A DNA stretch of 64,000 nucleotides, taken from Atherinomorus stipes. Lineage: Eukaryota > Chordata > Actinopteri > Atheriniformes > Atherinidae. Every line of letters starts with the position of its first letter. Position 1 is the first letter of the stretch. Made by a program: the position numbers and the translations under genes. The notes beneath the pieces were generated by a model. It was not told where the DNA came from. It worked only from the letters and a program-made list of their open reading frames with translations, and did not search any database. This document shows, piece by piece, positions 23,413-40,800 of the stretch. The DNA lies in contig JALJCO010003968.1 in the NCBI GenBank assembly GCA_023101725.1, forward strand, positions 1,178,001 to 1,242,000, read 5' to 3'.

Positions 23413-23966
23413 AACAGCAAAGACAAACACAATCAATTATTCAAGACTCTTGTTTTGGCTCATATATGTGTGTGTGCGTGTCTTTTTTTTCCCCTTTTCT
23501 TTTTTTTTGATATTATTATTTCAGTTCTGTTTTTTCTATAGCATCTTCTGGCAACCTCACAACCAGCAGGCCAAATGAGGGAAATACGAGGTCTGATGAC
23601 TTGAGGTCTGTGTACGTCTTTGTAATTTAGATGGCAGAGTGTAATTTGCATGCACAGCCTTCAACGTTGCCTCATTGTCTGGAGGAGATTATCCTCGCAG
23701 CTCTCCACAACTGAGGGCTGTCAAAGACCTGGCTTGGAAAGCAAACCTTTGTCTCCTTGTTCTTTTCCCCACATGAGTGAAATTTTTTGAAATGTAGTCA
23801 TTTAACGTAAAACCTCACGTGGATTCACGCAAATCATCTGTGCAAACTGCCCTTCACTTTCTTTATTTCTTTATTACTTTCTGCTCTTTTGCCTTCATAT
23901 GTGAGCTGCAGGATTTCCTAGACAATCTGTTTTATGCATGCTTTCATTCCTCAGTGTGCAAATTTG

Positions 23967-23983
23967 TGCACTAGATGGCACTA
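23967..23983 (+). promoter_or_regulatory. CTCF-like motif
   Basis: TGCACTAGATGGCACTA closely resembles the CTCF core CCACTAGATGGCRCT, on the plus strand. It is a sequence match only. Confidence 0.4.
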
Positions 23984-24332
23984 TGGCACTTATTATTCAG
24001 TGCCGGTAGCTTATTTCCATTTCGGAGGATAACCGTGCGTGCTGCTGACACAAGTCATGATCACAAACAGTGTGTTTTCCCTAAGCTGATACTGTTAGTA
24101 CCATAAAGAACCTCATACCCACTCATGTGCATTAATTAACTGTTTTGACCTTAAGCCCAAAGCAATTGTTTTAATTTCAACAACTAATGCTTTTATGAAA
24201 TAAATATATATATATATTTTTAAAAATGTTGAACTGGGCTGGTGTAGATCATTAAAGTTTTCACCTGAACTCCAAGACTGCTGTAACTTGACAGATACAG
24301 GTTGTTTTTTAAAGGCTCAACTGAACATCAAA

Positions 24333-24350
24333 CAGAGCGCGCCCTCTTGA
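24333..24350 (-). promoter_or_regulatory. CTCF-like motif
   Basis: Read on the minus strand the site is TCAAGAGGGCGCGCTCTG, containing the AGAGGGCGC core of CTCF sites. It is a sequence match only. Confidence 0.35.
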
Positions 24351-25038
24351 ATCAATGAAAACAGAAAAGAATTACATTGTAGGGATGTATTAGATGTGAA
24401 TCCTTGCAGTGATGATGTCCTTGTAACAGATCATATTGTAAATAAGATGGGTTAAATTGCACTTGTAGCTTCCCTTCAAACAGTCAGCCTTATTCTCTCA
24501 GGGGGGACAAGAGAGTGCTGCAGACTCTTCCTCTAATAACGCTAGACAATGAGATCCCAGCTCATAACGTAGGCCTCCACTATATAGAACAAGTAGTGGG
24601 GGCTTAGCAGCTAATAAAGTGGCAAGTCTTCAAATCCATGTCAGAAGAGCAGAGCGCCACGGGGACCTTTCATAACACTTGTATGTGCAGGTTCTATTGC
24701 AGTGTAAAGGTTACACATCCACATTGTACTGATCTAACCTGATGAATTGCCTTAAGCCCCACAAATTTCAAGGCTGTGTTTCTTATTTAAAGAAGCAGAA
24801 CTGAATAATTCTCCCACTCTGAAAGATGACAAGCAAAGACATGAGTGTGGAATGAGTATGTGAGATCTGCGCAGGCTTTCTCTATTTAATGTGACAAATG
24901 TGAACTCCCAGTTAAAAATTTAATTAAATTTTTACCTTTGTTTTATATCTAATAAGCTTGTTCTGGCGCCGCTTTTTTTGTGGAGGTAATTTCACTTTTC
25001 CAAATGACAATACACGCCAGTTTTGTCGGCTGAATCTT

Positions 25039-25055
25039 GCTGCCCCCTGAGTTCA
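25039..25055 (-). promoter_or_regulatory. CTCF-like motif
   Basis: The minus-strand reading TGAACTCAGGGGGCAGC matches the CAGGGGGCAGC core of CTCF sites. Confidence 0.35.
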
Positions 25056-27752
25056 GAAGCACACAGTCTCAGTAATTAGCTTTGATTGCCTGGTCTATGT
25101 TTAATAAATTGTCGCTCCTGCGTTCTCTCTAGTGAACCTGTCCTTCACTTGAGCACAGACACTCCTCCAGCATTTCCACCCACTTTGTTTGTGAGTCTTT
25201 GATCCACAGTATTCCAGTTAAAGTTACACCCATGTGCTGCAAGTTGAAACTTTCAGTATTGTTGCTCAGGGGAACCTTATACCCGTGGCGCCTTCTGCTT
25301 TTGTCCTTCCCTTTAGCAACAGAACTCTCCTATGGTCCAGGACAAAAGACTACTCACGACACCATTTTATGATCTCTGTGATGATACCGTTTCCTTCTCC
25401 TACTTGCATGTTACCTCGCTCTGCTTATTTTCCTCCACAACGTTATGTCAAAAAACATCATTAGCGGCTCTCCCTTGGGACAATTGTTGATTGGGAGGAA
25501 AGGATGGGGAAGCAAAAAAAAAGAGAGATGCCTTTCATTCTGAGATGCAACATGAAAACAATTTAAGTCAGCGTTATAACACAAAAGTGTAAAAACATAT
25601 GTCGCAGAGTTTATAATTTAATCAGAAAACCAAACCTTGACTGTAGTTATTTTTTTTCCAATTATATTTATTTGCACCACATCAGCTGGACCATCATTTT
25701 CATACTGTTGATTGTTTTCATGAACATATTTGACATGCATATAAATCTGCTTCTCGTGCATGTTAAGCATAATTGATATAACATAAAAAAACACTCTGTA
25801 GCAACAATACAATCTGGTGTATAAAACTCTTAAAGGCAACACCAACAAATAGAATATATCTAAGTCGAGAGTAAAGTGCTGTGATGTCTTGCCTCTCCAG
25901 TTTGTCTAATCACTATGTGAGTGAAACATTCATGGTACACTAGATCAGTTCAATATTTAATTTCTCAACAAAGGCTACATGATGGAACAGATGCTCAAAC
26001 TTTGTATGTTTCTCAAGAGAGCAAAACTCACTTTCATGGAGCTATTGAGTACAGAGATTCTGATTGTGTACAAGCTCTGTGTTGACTTCTTTGGGCTCAT
26101 CACCTGCGTGCACTAAACCTACAGTCGTGGATAAAAAAGATGCTCAAATACATACGAAGGTGTGCACCGTGAGTCAGTCTTCTAACCATGCACTGAATAC
26201 AGCAGTTGTTTACATCCAGGGGCACTGAACACTCATGTGTAGAACCACATTAATGATGTGCAGAGGTTGCCCTTTGCCTTTATGTCACATTTCAAGTGAA
26301 AATTTGACTTGGCATGTTTACATAGGATTTCTTCATCTTCCTTTTTAAACCCCTATGGGCAAGCTGAAGGTGAGGGGAACTAAGATTATTATCCCTGTTT
26401 CTCAGAGGAGCTTTTCTTTATGTACACCCTCACAGATGTCGACATTTGGTTAGGCGGTGTACATAGAAGCCCCGGATTAACTAGCGTTTCAGGAAGTCTG
26501 TTTAGCTAAAGTTAAGGAGTGGTTACTTTGCTGCACCTTTTTAATATACTCCGTTTTTCCTCACCTAGAGACCTCTATGCTTAACCATACATCTGTGTTT
26601 TAAAAAAGAAGGAATTTATTATTTTTTTTGATTGAATATTGCTGTCCAGTCCCCACCAGGTTTTAGTTCTACTGATGTTCCCATCGATAGACTCCACTTG
26701 TGCAGATGTAGACCTATACTCACAGGAAGCATAACAGATGGTGTACTATATGTCATAATGCTATAAAATCCAACAGGAATTGACAATTGAAATCCCACCC
26801 TGGAGTTTGCCTCTTTTAGCTTTGGCATAATCTTCTCAGGATTTCAATTGCAAAGTCAAAGAGAATAGTCTAGCACATGGGGACTAGTTATCTGGGGCAA
26901 ATGCGGTCTAAGGTTGACAATGCAAGGGCTATGTTTATGTGCATCACACTTACTATACTGAATGTTTCCCAGAGTGCAAGAACATCCTCCCCTGAATTCT
27001 ATTCCTCTTCCCACGTCCCAGTGCTGCCGTGGAAAGTAGGCCAAGTGAGCACCAGGGCGTTGCTTTTTTAAGATGATCAGTTTGTCAGTGTGTTTTTGTG
27101 TGTGCTCAGGACGGCTATTCATGTGGCTTGACTCGGTAGAACAAAGAGCAGCATTATACAATTTGCAGCACTTGCAACAGCAAGGAAAAGGGAGAGGTTG
27201 GAAAATAGGGACAGGACAAGTGTGGATGAAACAAAGACTAAATCTGGCTTGTACTCTAATTCATTTACTTCCTCTTTTCCACCTCTTTGTTGCAGCAAAA
27301 AGGTCCCTTGCCAGTAACACTCCTTTGCAGGATCATACTGTACTCTAGCTGGCATGGATTATTTTTAGCTATTGCTGTGCAGCTTTCACCTTGACTCCCT
27401 CTGTCTTGACATCATAATTAACATTTCTGTTAATAGTAGCACAGTTCAATATTAATAAGGATCTCTGGCTAAAATCAAAATCAGATGCAGAGAGGTGATG
27501 GATTGTACCGCGTTGCTTCCCCTCACCATCAAAGGATGATAATCCCTGTAGTGGAGAATTAGAGGCACTGATGCAACATGTTGAAAATATACATTTTGAT
27601 GGGAGCAACTTGAGAATTGTTGGGAGTCTTGCAGGTGGGGAAGTATGAGTGGAAGTTGGAAACACCTCCATCACAGGGGTCAGCAGGCAAATTAAATCCT
27701 CCTGAGTACTGAGGCAAATGCTGCTTGTTTGTCCATGCACAGATGCTCTTAG

Positions 27753-27773
27753 AAAAAAAAAAAAAAAAAAAAA
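27753..27773 (+). repeat. poly-A run (21 A)
   Basis: Uninterrupted A run in intergenic DNA. No retroposed gene was recognised in front of it. Confidence 0.95.
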
Positions 27774-27929
27774 CCTACAAGGTTAAAGCTGATGCTTCCC
27801 GTTTTGGAGGCCGGACGCAACATGTGCCCATAACATACTTACTGATGAGATTTTTAAACGACTTTCAAAGTCAGTTTTTTTTCTCCTATTTTTCTGAGTG
27901 TCACAGTCTGTTTGGCAGCAGGGGCGCCT

Positions 27930-28400
27930 GTATTATGAGTGAATATGTTCCGATTTAAGGCTGAATAATCAAATTTGCTTCACTTCCATCAACGCCACCG
28001 AGAAATGTGAGGCGGCGTGATGACTTTTTTAAATAAGGAATTTTAGATAGGCCCACAAAACAGTGATGGACACAATCGAGACGGGGCTGCATGAGAGCGA
28101 AGGTACCCTGGGTATTTGGTCATGTGTATTTTGGTCTAAATTTCCAGGGGATATTTTAGATGTTAATAGCCCTGAAGTGGTCTCGGTTTCTTATTTAATT
28201 TCTCTCGCCTTCTTTAAATGTAATTCGCCCACAGACTGCGCCGCGAGGCTCTAAACCGCGCAGAAACTCTCTCATCATTTCCACAGCAGAATGGAAATGC
28301 AAATTGTGCGCACGGGCAATGCCCTTGATAGAACTCACCACTGCACACAATTAACATGAGCACTCTGACAGAAGTTGGTGACGAAATGTGAGGTCACACC
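27930..28400. promoter_or_regulatory. candidate conserved non-coding element upstream of ebf3
   Basis: This is a complex, non-repetitive block about 4.5 kb upstream of the ebf3 start, with a perfect octamer ATGCAAAT at 28297-28304 and TTAATT/TAATTC-type homeodomain words. It has no coding potential. Conservation was not measured; the call rests on composition and motif content. Confidence 0.3.
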
Positions 28401-28537
28401 AGCACTGAGTCAGAAAATGTGCCTGTTTTTCTTCTTTGAAAAAAAGAAAGAAAGAAAGAAATCAAATAGTATAATCAAACACACAAAAAACCAAACTCCT
28501 CGAAAAGATACACAAGGCGATTTCTTATCATCAATAA

Positions 28538-28593
28538 TTGGCATAATAATAATGATAATAGTAATAATGATGATAATAATAATTATAATAATA
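28538..28593 (+). repeat. (AAT/GAT)n trinucleotide repeat
   Basis: Imperfect ATAATAATGATAATAGTAAT-type array of AAT and GAT units. Confidence 0.9.
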
Positions 28594-28650
28594 GCCCATT
28601 TTTATCTTTAGGGGTCAGCAAATTATACACTTTAATTTACATAAAAATCT

Positions 28651-28654
<4 letters not shown>

Positions 28655-28715
<61 letters not shown>

Positions 28716-28732
28716 CATATATATATGTATGT
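28655..28732 (+). repeat. (AT)n microsatellite
   Basis: A pure AT dinucleotide array of about 27 units (28655-28708) is followed by a degenerate GTATATACATATATATATGT tail. It can extrude cruciforms and is likely polymorphic. Confidence 0.95.
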
Positions 28733-28898
28733 AAAGCTGATCTATTAGGTTTTTTTGTCCTGCTTGCAAACTTTTTTTTCTTTACTTTTTTGGAGGTGCT
28801 GCGGGAGAGCGATCTGATAGATAAATCTACGTTGAGATTTAGCCATCTTGTCACTAAGAACACAGCTGCCTCATATCGACACAATGATCTCAAGTGTA

Positions 28899-28918
28899 AC
28901 CAACGAGGGGCGCTGTCC
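28899..28918 (+). promoter_or_regulatory. CTCF-like motif
   Basis: ACCAACGAGGGGCGCTGTCC matches the CTCF consensus CCANNAGGGGGCGCTG at most positions, on the plus strand pointing toward ebf3. Confidence 0.4.
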
Positions 28919-29100
28919 GTCTATCAGCCATAACAACCTGACACGGATAGCCCCGCATGATTGATCTCATCACTCCTGCCCATTTGTGTTTTACCGCTAT
29001 AATTAAAAATAACGCGCAAACTGTATTTTAATATGATATTTGAATATGCCAAATCGAATTGCGGGTGTGCATTTATCAGGCCTGCATTAAAGCGTCCTGG

Positions 29101-29130
29101 AAATTTGCAAATTGGGCAAATTGCAAATTT
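29101..29130. repeat. 30-bp imperfect palindrome with POU/C-EBP-like half sites
   Basis: Arms AAATTTGCAAATT and AAATTGCAAATTT are inverted with one mismatch around a GGGC centre. It lies 3.7 kb upstream of the ebf3 start in non-coding sequence. Confidence 0.8.
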
Positions 29131-29499
29131 TTCTAAATGCATTTATGGAGAAAAAAAAATCAGCTGTAAGTCTTTAATTGTTTTGCCACTTAAGATGGAA
29201 AAATCAAATAAAAAATATGGTGTGCCAAATAAAAATGAAAGAAAGCTGTACATAACTCTTTATCTCTTTTTAGTTTTTTTCTCACGGTAATTTACAGCTC
29301 ATGTGTAAATAAATAAGTAAATGAATGTATTAATTAATACATGCATTTTAAGCGAAACTGTAAGTCTAAAAAGATTTCTTGTGTTGCTGTAAACAATAAG
29401 TTAGCTGATTGCCTATTTGTTCCATATGGAATCTGGACTGATGCGTAACTGTAGGCGGATTTGATTAATATTTAATCGAAAAAAAAAGAGAAAAGATCA

Positions 29500-29910
29500 C
29501 TTTAAGACAACCTCTGTGATAAAGCCGTGAGCGAGCTTCCTCGTTGGGTGCTAATAAGATTTCCTTCCCCCCTCCTTTTGCCAATCAATCCATTAGGAAA
29601 CAATGCAGGTGAGCATAATGAAAGTGTTGTCCCAATAAAGTGCATCGATGGACAGCTGGGCAGCGGCCGGCTGATTGACTTTGCCTTGACATCTGGGAGG
29701 CCCGCTGGCCCCTGGCACGCGTATAGGCTGATGTCGCCATTTACATGCAAATTTAAGGAGATCATGAGGGCCTCGCCCCGTAAATTCACACAAAAAAGAA
29801 GACGTCACCCTCAATACGGAGGAGGCTCGTCCCGTCGAGACGGGAGGTCTTCCAAGTCACCCCCTGTACATTTTTATTGGAAACCACGCGTCCCAAGGAG
29901 TTTGGTTTGA
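29500..29910. promoter_or_regulatory. candidate conserved non-coding element upstream of ebf3
   Basis: This complex block has balanced composition unlike its AT-rich surroundings, with a perfect octamer ATGCAAAT at 29745-29752 within TTTACATGCAAATTTAA. Several frames are open across it on both strands, which is expected for GC-richer DNA, but no protein family is recognised. Enhancer status is inferred. Confidence 0.35.
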
Positions 29911-30421
29911 TATCAGTGCTCAGGCTCAAATCTTTGGGGGTTCACTCATTGTGGTCACTGAATAGAGGAGTGAGATAACAGGCCCCCCCATGTCATCAGC
30001 CGGTCATTTAAACGAGCATTCAGCCTGGCTCAAAGCGAAGATGCAAGAGATCAGAAATAGTTTGCACTTGTTTCCCCCTCTTGTCACCCATCACTTACCT
30101 CTTGCATGCTGTTAAGAAGCAGGATATTTATTTGGGGAGGGAAAGGGGGGTGGTGAGAAATGTTAGAAAATGTTAAAGATCCTTTAATATCCACGGCTGT
30201 GCAAAGTTTGCAAGCATGCAACCATTAAAACAAACGGGGATCAACACTTCTTTTATTTTGATGCTAACATTTCACCTAATGATGGAGAGCGCATTTTCCA
30301 CGGTGTAAGCCCTCCACGCAGATGATCCCACAGAATGAGCTGAGACGGATTCAGGCTCCGCGCCTCAGTGTGTGGAGCAGCTGACTCCCTCTCTCCACGT
30401 CCAGATGGCTCCTGCACACAG

Positions 30422-30429
30422 ATTTGCAT
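30422..30429 (-). promoter_or_regulatory. octamer (POU) motif
   Basis: ATTTGCAT, the reverse complement of ATGCAAAT, lies 2.4 kb upstream of the ebf3 start. Confidence 0.4.
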
Positions 30430-32081
30430 TCATTTTCCTTTAATATCTTCTGAAATAGCGGGACAGCTGCATTTGTTGTCAAATACGGTTTAAAACTCCC
30501 TTTCAGGACAGCATCGTTACCTACGTGACGGGTGTGGAGATCCATTTTCCCTCTCCAGTCAACAGTATCAGATCTAAGAGGATTTGTCTCAAAGTCTCCT
30601 AATTTGATAATCAGATTTAAATCGCCTTGGTGCGTGTAATCAGGGGTTAAGTTCTAATAAGCGACTTGAAACTGTGCAAAAAAGGGACACTGAGTTCTGT
30701 GCAAAAAAGATATTTGCAATCTCTGTGGAACAGGCAAAAATATTAACATGCGTCTAAGAGAAAAAAATAGAATTAATAAAGACTCTTGTTGGGGAAAATC
30801 CGTGATATTTTTGTTTCATTTTTCAAACCAAAACTTGCATTTCTTAAAAAGAATAATAAATTAGGAGTGAATAACCAAAAAAAGAAAGTACACCTTCATT
30901 TTGTGTTTGAGCAATTTGGCAATAGATTTTGTAGAGGTGAAAGCAACAGCTTATAATTCACTTATCTTTGGCAGCAGCTATTAACCCTCAGCACCAGCTA
31001 GATAGATTGCTCAGGATATAGCACACATCTCTCTTCCTCGCACCCCTCCCCTCTCGCCCTCCATCCTCTCCCCCTTTTCACCACTAATGAACCGGATTGC
31101 TTGCTTGTCCCTCTCGGACAGAGTCGGACATGAAGGCAGTTGGCTCTTTAAAAATGATTAAGATGTTTCTGATTATTACCGATTTTACGGGACGTGCATG
31201 AAATAAGGAAGACACAGAACACGGATTTCCTGAAGTTTGTTTAATGTTGTGAGACATCGTGATTTTTTATTACTATTTCTTTTACTCCACAAAAAGAGAG
31301 TCAAGGGATCTGACTTCATCTTCAGTAAATAGAAAAGACTGATTTATCTCAATATGAAAGCCTTGCTCGTGTCTGATTTTTAAACTTTGTTCTTTTGCGC
31401 AGTAAGTTAAAAACATCCTCTCTGCCATGCACTGCAAAACAATTGAAAGTCAGTTATTAGCTGTTAAAATTTCTCAATGAAAAATTAATGTCAATTAATA
31501 GATTTACAATCGTGTGATTCTCTGAAAGCAGCGTTATAATAATTAGATATTAATTACAATTAAATAACCGGCAGCGAACATGGATAAAGTGTACAAAATG
31601 GGGGAAGAAAAATCTCAATTTTCAGAAACAAGAGTTGCCATTACTGAAATATAATTCATGGCCTGTATTCTCATAGGTTTTGAGATGCTTTCGATACATC
31701 AGTGAACAAATCCCATCAAGTCAATTTGCAATAATTCTATCAAATCTAAACGAATAAATATATCAAAATCTATTAATTTTAATCCAGTACAATAAAACTA
31801 ATCACGGAAACTGTGATCATTAGGCCAGCTAAAAATAATAAGCAATGAACCCTGATCTCGAGTTATTATTATGTATTTTCTTTTATTATTTTTCTCCTCG
31901 TAATGTGTGATGGTTACACCCGGTTGAATTTTCCATATCATTAAAAAAAAAAAATCAAACTCACCACATATAGGGCCTAAGCAAGAGGAAAAGTGGAGCG
32001 AATGAGTGTTCTCAGGCTGCTGCACTATTGGGCTGTACCCGTACAGTGGAGCGCCGCTGCCTGACAGGAACCGTCAGAGCT

Positions 32082-32107
32082 CCATATATGGTCAAAACCA
32101 CGCCCCT
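32082..32107 (+). promoter_or_regulatory. ebf3 promoter: CArG box and GC/KLF-type box
   Basis: CCATATATGG at 32082-32091 is a perfect SRF-binding CArG box. Eight bases further on is a CCACGCCCC (32099-32107) Sp/KLF/EGR-type site. Both lie about 0.7 kb before the ebf3 ATG, where the promoter or early 5' UTR is expected. The transcription start is not known. Confidence 0.45.
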
Positions 32108-32462
32108 TCAGCGTCATATTCTGACAGCGCCTCTCCCGTGGGTTTAGAGTTTTGGCTCCCGGGAAAGATTTCAGTCCTCGGGGAAAGAGGGCTTAGTTTT
32201 GCATGTTCCCATCCATCCTGCACGACGCGAAAGGGCCCCTTATCCACCTCTCCTGTGTACAAGGAACACCTCCACTGGTGATCAGCCTTTGCCTGTGTTT
32301 GTCTTGTGGAGAAGCAGCAGCACCTTTTTCAGGAGTGGGTTTTTTATTCAGCAAGAAGTCCTGAAGGTTTTGGATGCGGTGCTTCAGGGATGTGGGCACT
32401 TTGAGAGCAGCATCACCCACAAACACAAACAACTGCCATCGATTTTTCTGTGAATAGCACTA

Positions 32463-32520
32463 AAAAAGAAGAAGAAGAAGAAGAGGAAGAAGAAGAAGAA
32501 GAAAAAAAGAAAAAAAAAAA
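32463..32520 (+). repeat. (GAA)n/poly-purine tract in the ebf3 5' flank or leader
   Basis: An almost pure purine run of GAA units passes into A-rich sequence. It lies 280-330 bp before the ebf3 ATG and so is probably in the 5' UTR. It can form triplex DNA. Confidence 0.9.
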
Positions 32521-32796
32521 CAGAGGAACAATAGCAACACAAAAAATCTTGTCTATTGAACAATTCACTTTTCCAGTCTGTGGATACCGCTCTAACTAAG
32601 TACAGCACTTTGAGAATTGTTCACATCGGACGGACTGAAGAGGGAAGCAAGACCTGTGGACCGGGTTTTCCCTCGCAAGTCTGAGTCGGCTCTCTCTACT
32701 TATCCCGTGAAAAAAAACAAACCCTGAAGGATAACGCGCTTGGACGTTTATTTCCCTAATTTCGCAGGAGGCTCTTTTTCACGCAAATTGTCCTAA

Positions 32797-37797
<5,001 letters not shown>

Positions 37798-37816
37798 TAG
37801 GCTGTGTGCAGCGTCC

Positions 37817-37844
37817 TGTGTGTGTGCGCGTGTGTGTGTGTGTG
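37817..37844 (+). repeat. (GT)n microsatellite next to ebf3 exon 6
   Basis: A GT array with a CGCG interruption starts 20 bases after the exon 6 donor. It is followed by degenerate GAGT/GGATGA units to about 37930. Confidence 0.9.
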
Positions 37845-40800
37845 AACAGGTAATGAGTAAGTGAATGAGTGAGTGCCACGCTGACTAAACGGATGAGTGA
37901 CTGAGTGGATGAACAGGCACATGGATGAGCTAGTGAACAAATTAGATCCCTCCCGGTGTACCAGACGGCCCACTTGGGCTGACTTGCATCTTCCAGCCCA
38001 CAGTGTGGGAACTGTGGGTGATTCTGTGAGAGCGGCTGAGGGGGCGTCTTTCCCAGGTACCTGTGCACTGAGGGGCGGTCACCACCTGGATAGGGTTTGT
38101 TCAATCACAGGTGGTTCAATCACTAGAGGATCACGCTGGGAATTCTCCTAATTAGCTTCGGCAACTTTGCATTTATTTGGCTGGCTTCCTGTCTTTGTTT
38201 ATGACAGTGATGCTTACACTGTCGATTGTCTATCATTGACTGTCTCCTTTTCTTGAGTTAGCTGTGAGCTTGATGCCATTAAAGTTTGGTTTTAGAAGGT
38301 ATAAACATTTTATGTTTGCTGTTTTGTTCTTCGCCTTAAGGAAAGTTGCATTTATATCACCCCCGCTTTCTAAAGAGGGACAATAAATGGGCTTTTCCCA
38401 GGCAGTGACAGTTTTCTCACACAACAGGCAGAACTCTGCGCTCTGGTCAGTGTGAATACATTTAGGTAGGTGGATGAGGATGCACGTGTGTGTATGTTTG
38501 TGTGTCTGTGGTGGATATAGAGGTGAGGTGGGGGGTGTAGTTTGAGCGCCGTTCTCAATGTAACTCTCGCCACGTAGTAGGAGAGGCAGCAATGCTAATG
38601 TTTGACTAGCCGGAATCACTGTTTGCTTAGCGGAGAATGCCTGGTATCTGACAGAGGGGACAACTCTCTTATTAGTAATCAAATAGGGCTGAGCAGTTGT
38701 TGCTGCCACTCCACTCCAGCGGCTTCTCATGCATCAGGAAGTAGGAGCTGGCTGCCCTGGGAGCCTGGATGGATTACCAGAGCTACTGCTGTCTGAACTC
38801 AAGCTCACGCAGACACACATGTAGATAAACACAGATACACACTCAGATGAGGACACAAATGCAGACAGACAGACACCTCCGCACACATGCATGCACATCT
38901 AGTGTATGTTTATGCTGTTGCTGAGGGTGAATGTTTATATTTTCATGGTTTCATTGCTGTAAGGAGAGGCTGTCTGCTACCACACGCATTGTCCATTTAT
39001 TAGTCAGGTGCATTTATTAATGACGAGACGATACCGCAAATATAAACACAAAACTTGAGATGCCCACTCTTGCCGGATTTCCGCTGCTTTCATGCTTGCT
39101 TTGTGCTGCTCTGCTGCCTTTTTACCCTTTAGAGTTTGGCGCTGCATTGTTCTTCAATCTGCGGGACAAAACATGTAACTTAAGTACAATAAGTAAAATG
39201 AATGCATGTAGAATTAAAGTCAAGAAGAAGGGGTGGGAAAAAAAAAAGAACAGGGGGGGGGAAAAAAGAAGCGGATGGATATTGTAAGCTCAACTGGCTC
39301 AGGGAGGGCTCGGATTTTCATTGTGACGAGTCTGAATAGGAGTAGAGTATCCCTTTCCTTGCACAATGAGCAGCTCTGTTGAAACACAAAAGCATATGTT
39401 CCTCATTAGACCCTCCCATTGTCTCCATGTCGTAACTATGAGCCCGTCAGCTCACCCTAACAGACCCACACAGGTTCCCAGTGACTGAGGGAGGCTTGCA
39501 GAGAGGGGTGCTTGTGAAAGGTTGCAGGGTTTAGCAAGAGTTACGGTCATGACCAGAGCACACTGTAGGCTTACTTACTTTAAGATTATTTAGTGCAATT
39601 ACTTGACTTTTCCCATGGTGCATATGGTTAAGCTTTTAGTTAAAGCTTCCATGTTTTACAGCCATTTCTGTTACATCTGTCATTTTCTCATGCACATCAT
39701 TAGAGGCACCTGTACTGTGGTCGCTGCTGGCAGAAACTGATTATTTCCAATTGAGTAGAACATAGCTGAGTGACATAAACCTAGAGGAGAGGTTTGATTG
39801 TTGAATCAGGCACGTCTCATCTGTCTACAATTACAGCATGAAAACCAGCTAGCACCGCCACATTTCCGAGAGAAACAGTAGCATGGGCGAACCTTAAGAA
39901 ACAGATTTGGAGTGAATCATTGATGGCGTTCGTTCTCTGTAACATTTTCCCAGATGGTAAGAGGGGAAAGCGCACACAGCTAGCTGGCATCTAGCGAGAC
40001 ATTAACTGGCGTTCCCATGGATCTGGCATATCCAACGGAGTTTGGGAAACTTATCATTCCAAATGTGTCCTATTTTCCTGCGGTCAAGCCAGACATCTGT
40101 TTACCCTATTTTCTCTCTGAGTTTTGATACAGATTTTCACTCAGATTTCTAAAGAGGAAGGATTCTCTTAAAAAAAAAAAAAAAGAAAGAAAAAAAAAAC
40201 AGAAAGTTGGTTAGATATAGGCCCAACAGCTGTCACAAAGTTTCAGCTCTGCTTGGTTTTTAAATATTTCAGCACTTACATTTGATGCCCTTGCATTATT
40301 TATATTCATTTTTGGATGAAGAAAGGCCCTAGTTTTGTTGCATTTCAGTGGTTTTGTATGCGCTGTGACTCAAATTCTTAATGTTCTTTGAAAAAGTATG
40401 TGCATATTTTAGTCTAAAAGGAAAAAAATATATATCTATGGTATGTCAGTGAAGTGATTGTACTTTCTTTTTCTTCAAACGCTAAATCTGAAAATTAAAA
40501 ATTGAAAATATTTCGGTGGTGCTCACATCAGATAAAAGAAGCAGCAAATGCATCTGGAGAATAATTGCAGCATTGTTGCTATGACTGCATCACTTTGCAG
40601 TGTGCATAAATCCAGCAGTGCTACAGATGTCACTTTTATAAGTTAATGGCACTTTAAAGTAAGTGGGGGTGTCGGTTTATTTAGTCAGTAATTTGAGTCT
40701 TTAGAGTTATAGTGATGAGGTACCCAATATCTGATTAGATGGTTTTCCCATTTACAGTACGCGGAGTGTATATCCAAACATAACTCAATTTACGATGACT

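Larger units (their letters stand above)
19911..27929. other. intergenic region upstream of ebf3, first part
   Basis: No supported gene is seen. It holds simple repeats, CTCF-like motifs (23967-23983, 24333-24350, 25039-25055), an octamer ATTTGCAT at 23644-23651 and a degenerate telomere-like stretch at 21461-21500. Reading frames are short and unrecognised. Some of this may be ebf3 regulatory DNA. Confidence 0.4.

Noticed and set aside
28655..28732. CRISPR-like or satellite array
   Set aside because: It is a plain AT microsatellite with a degenerate tail; no spaced repeats occur and the genome is vertebrate.
29527..29910. 127-codon plus-strand frame upstream of ebf3
   Set aside because: Frames are open on both strands through this GC-richer block; there is no domain and no splice context. 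It is better explained as conserved non-coding DNA.
38233..38730. 165-codon minus-strand frame in ebf3 intron 6
   Set aside because: It passes through CA/GT-rich and unique intronic sequence, has no recognised domain and His/Thr-rich repeats from a microsatellite.
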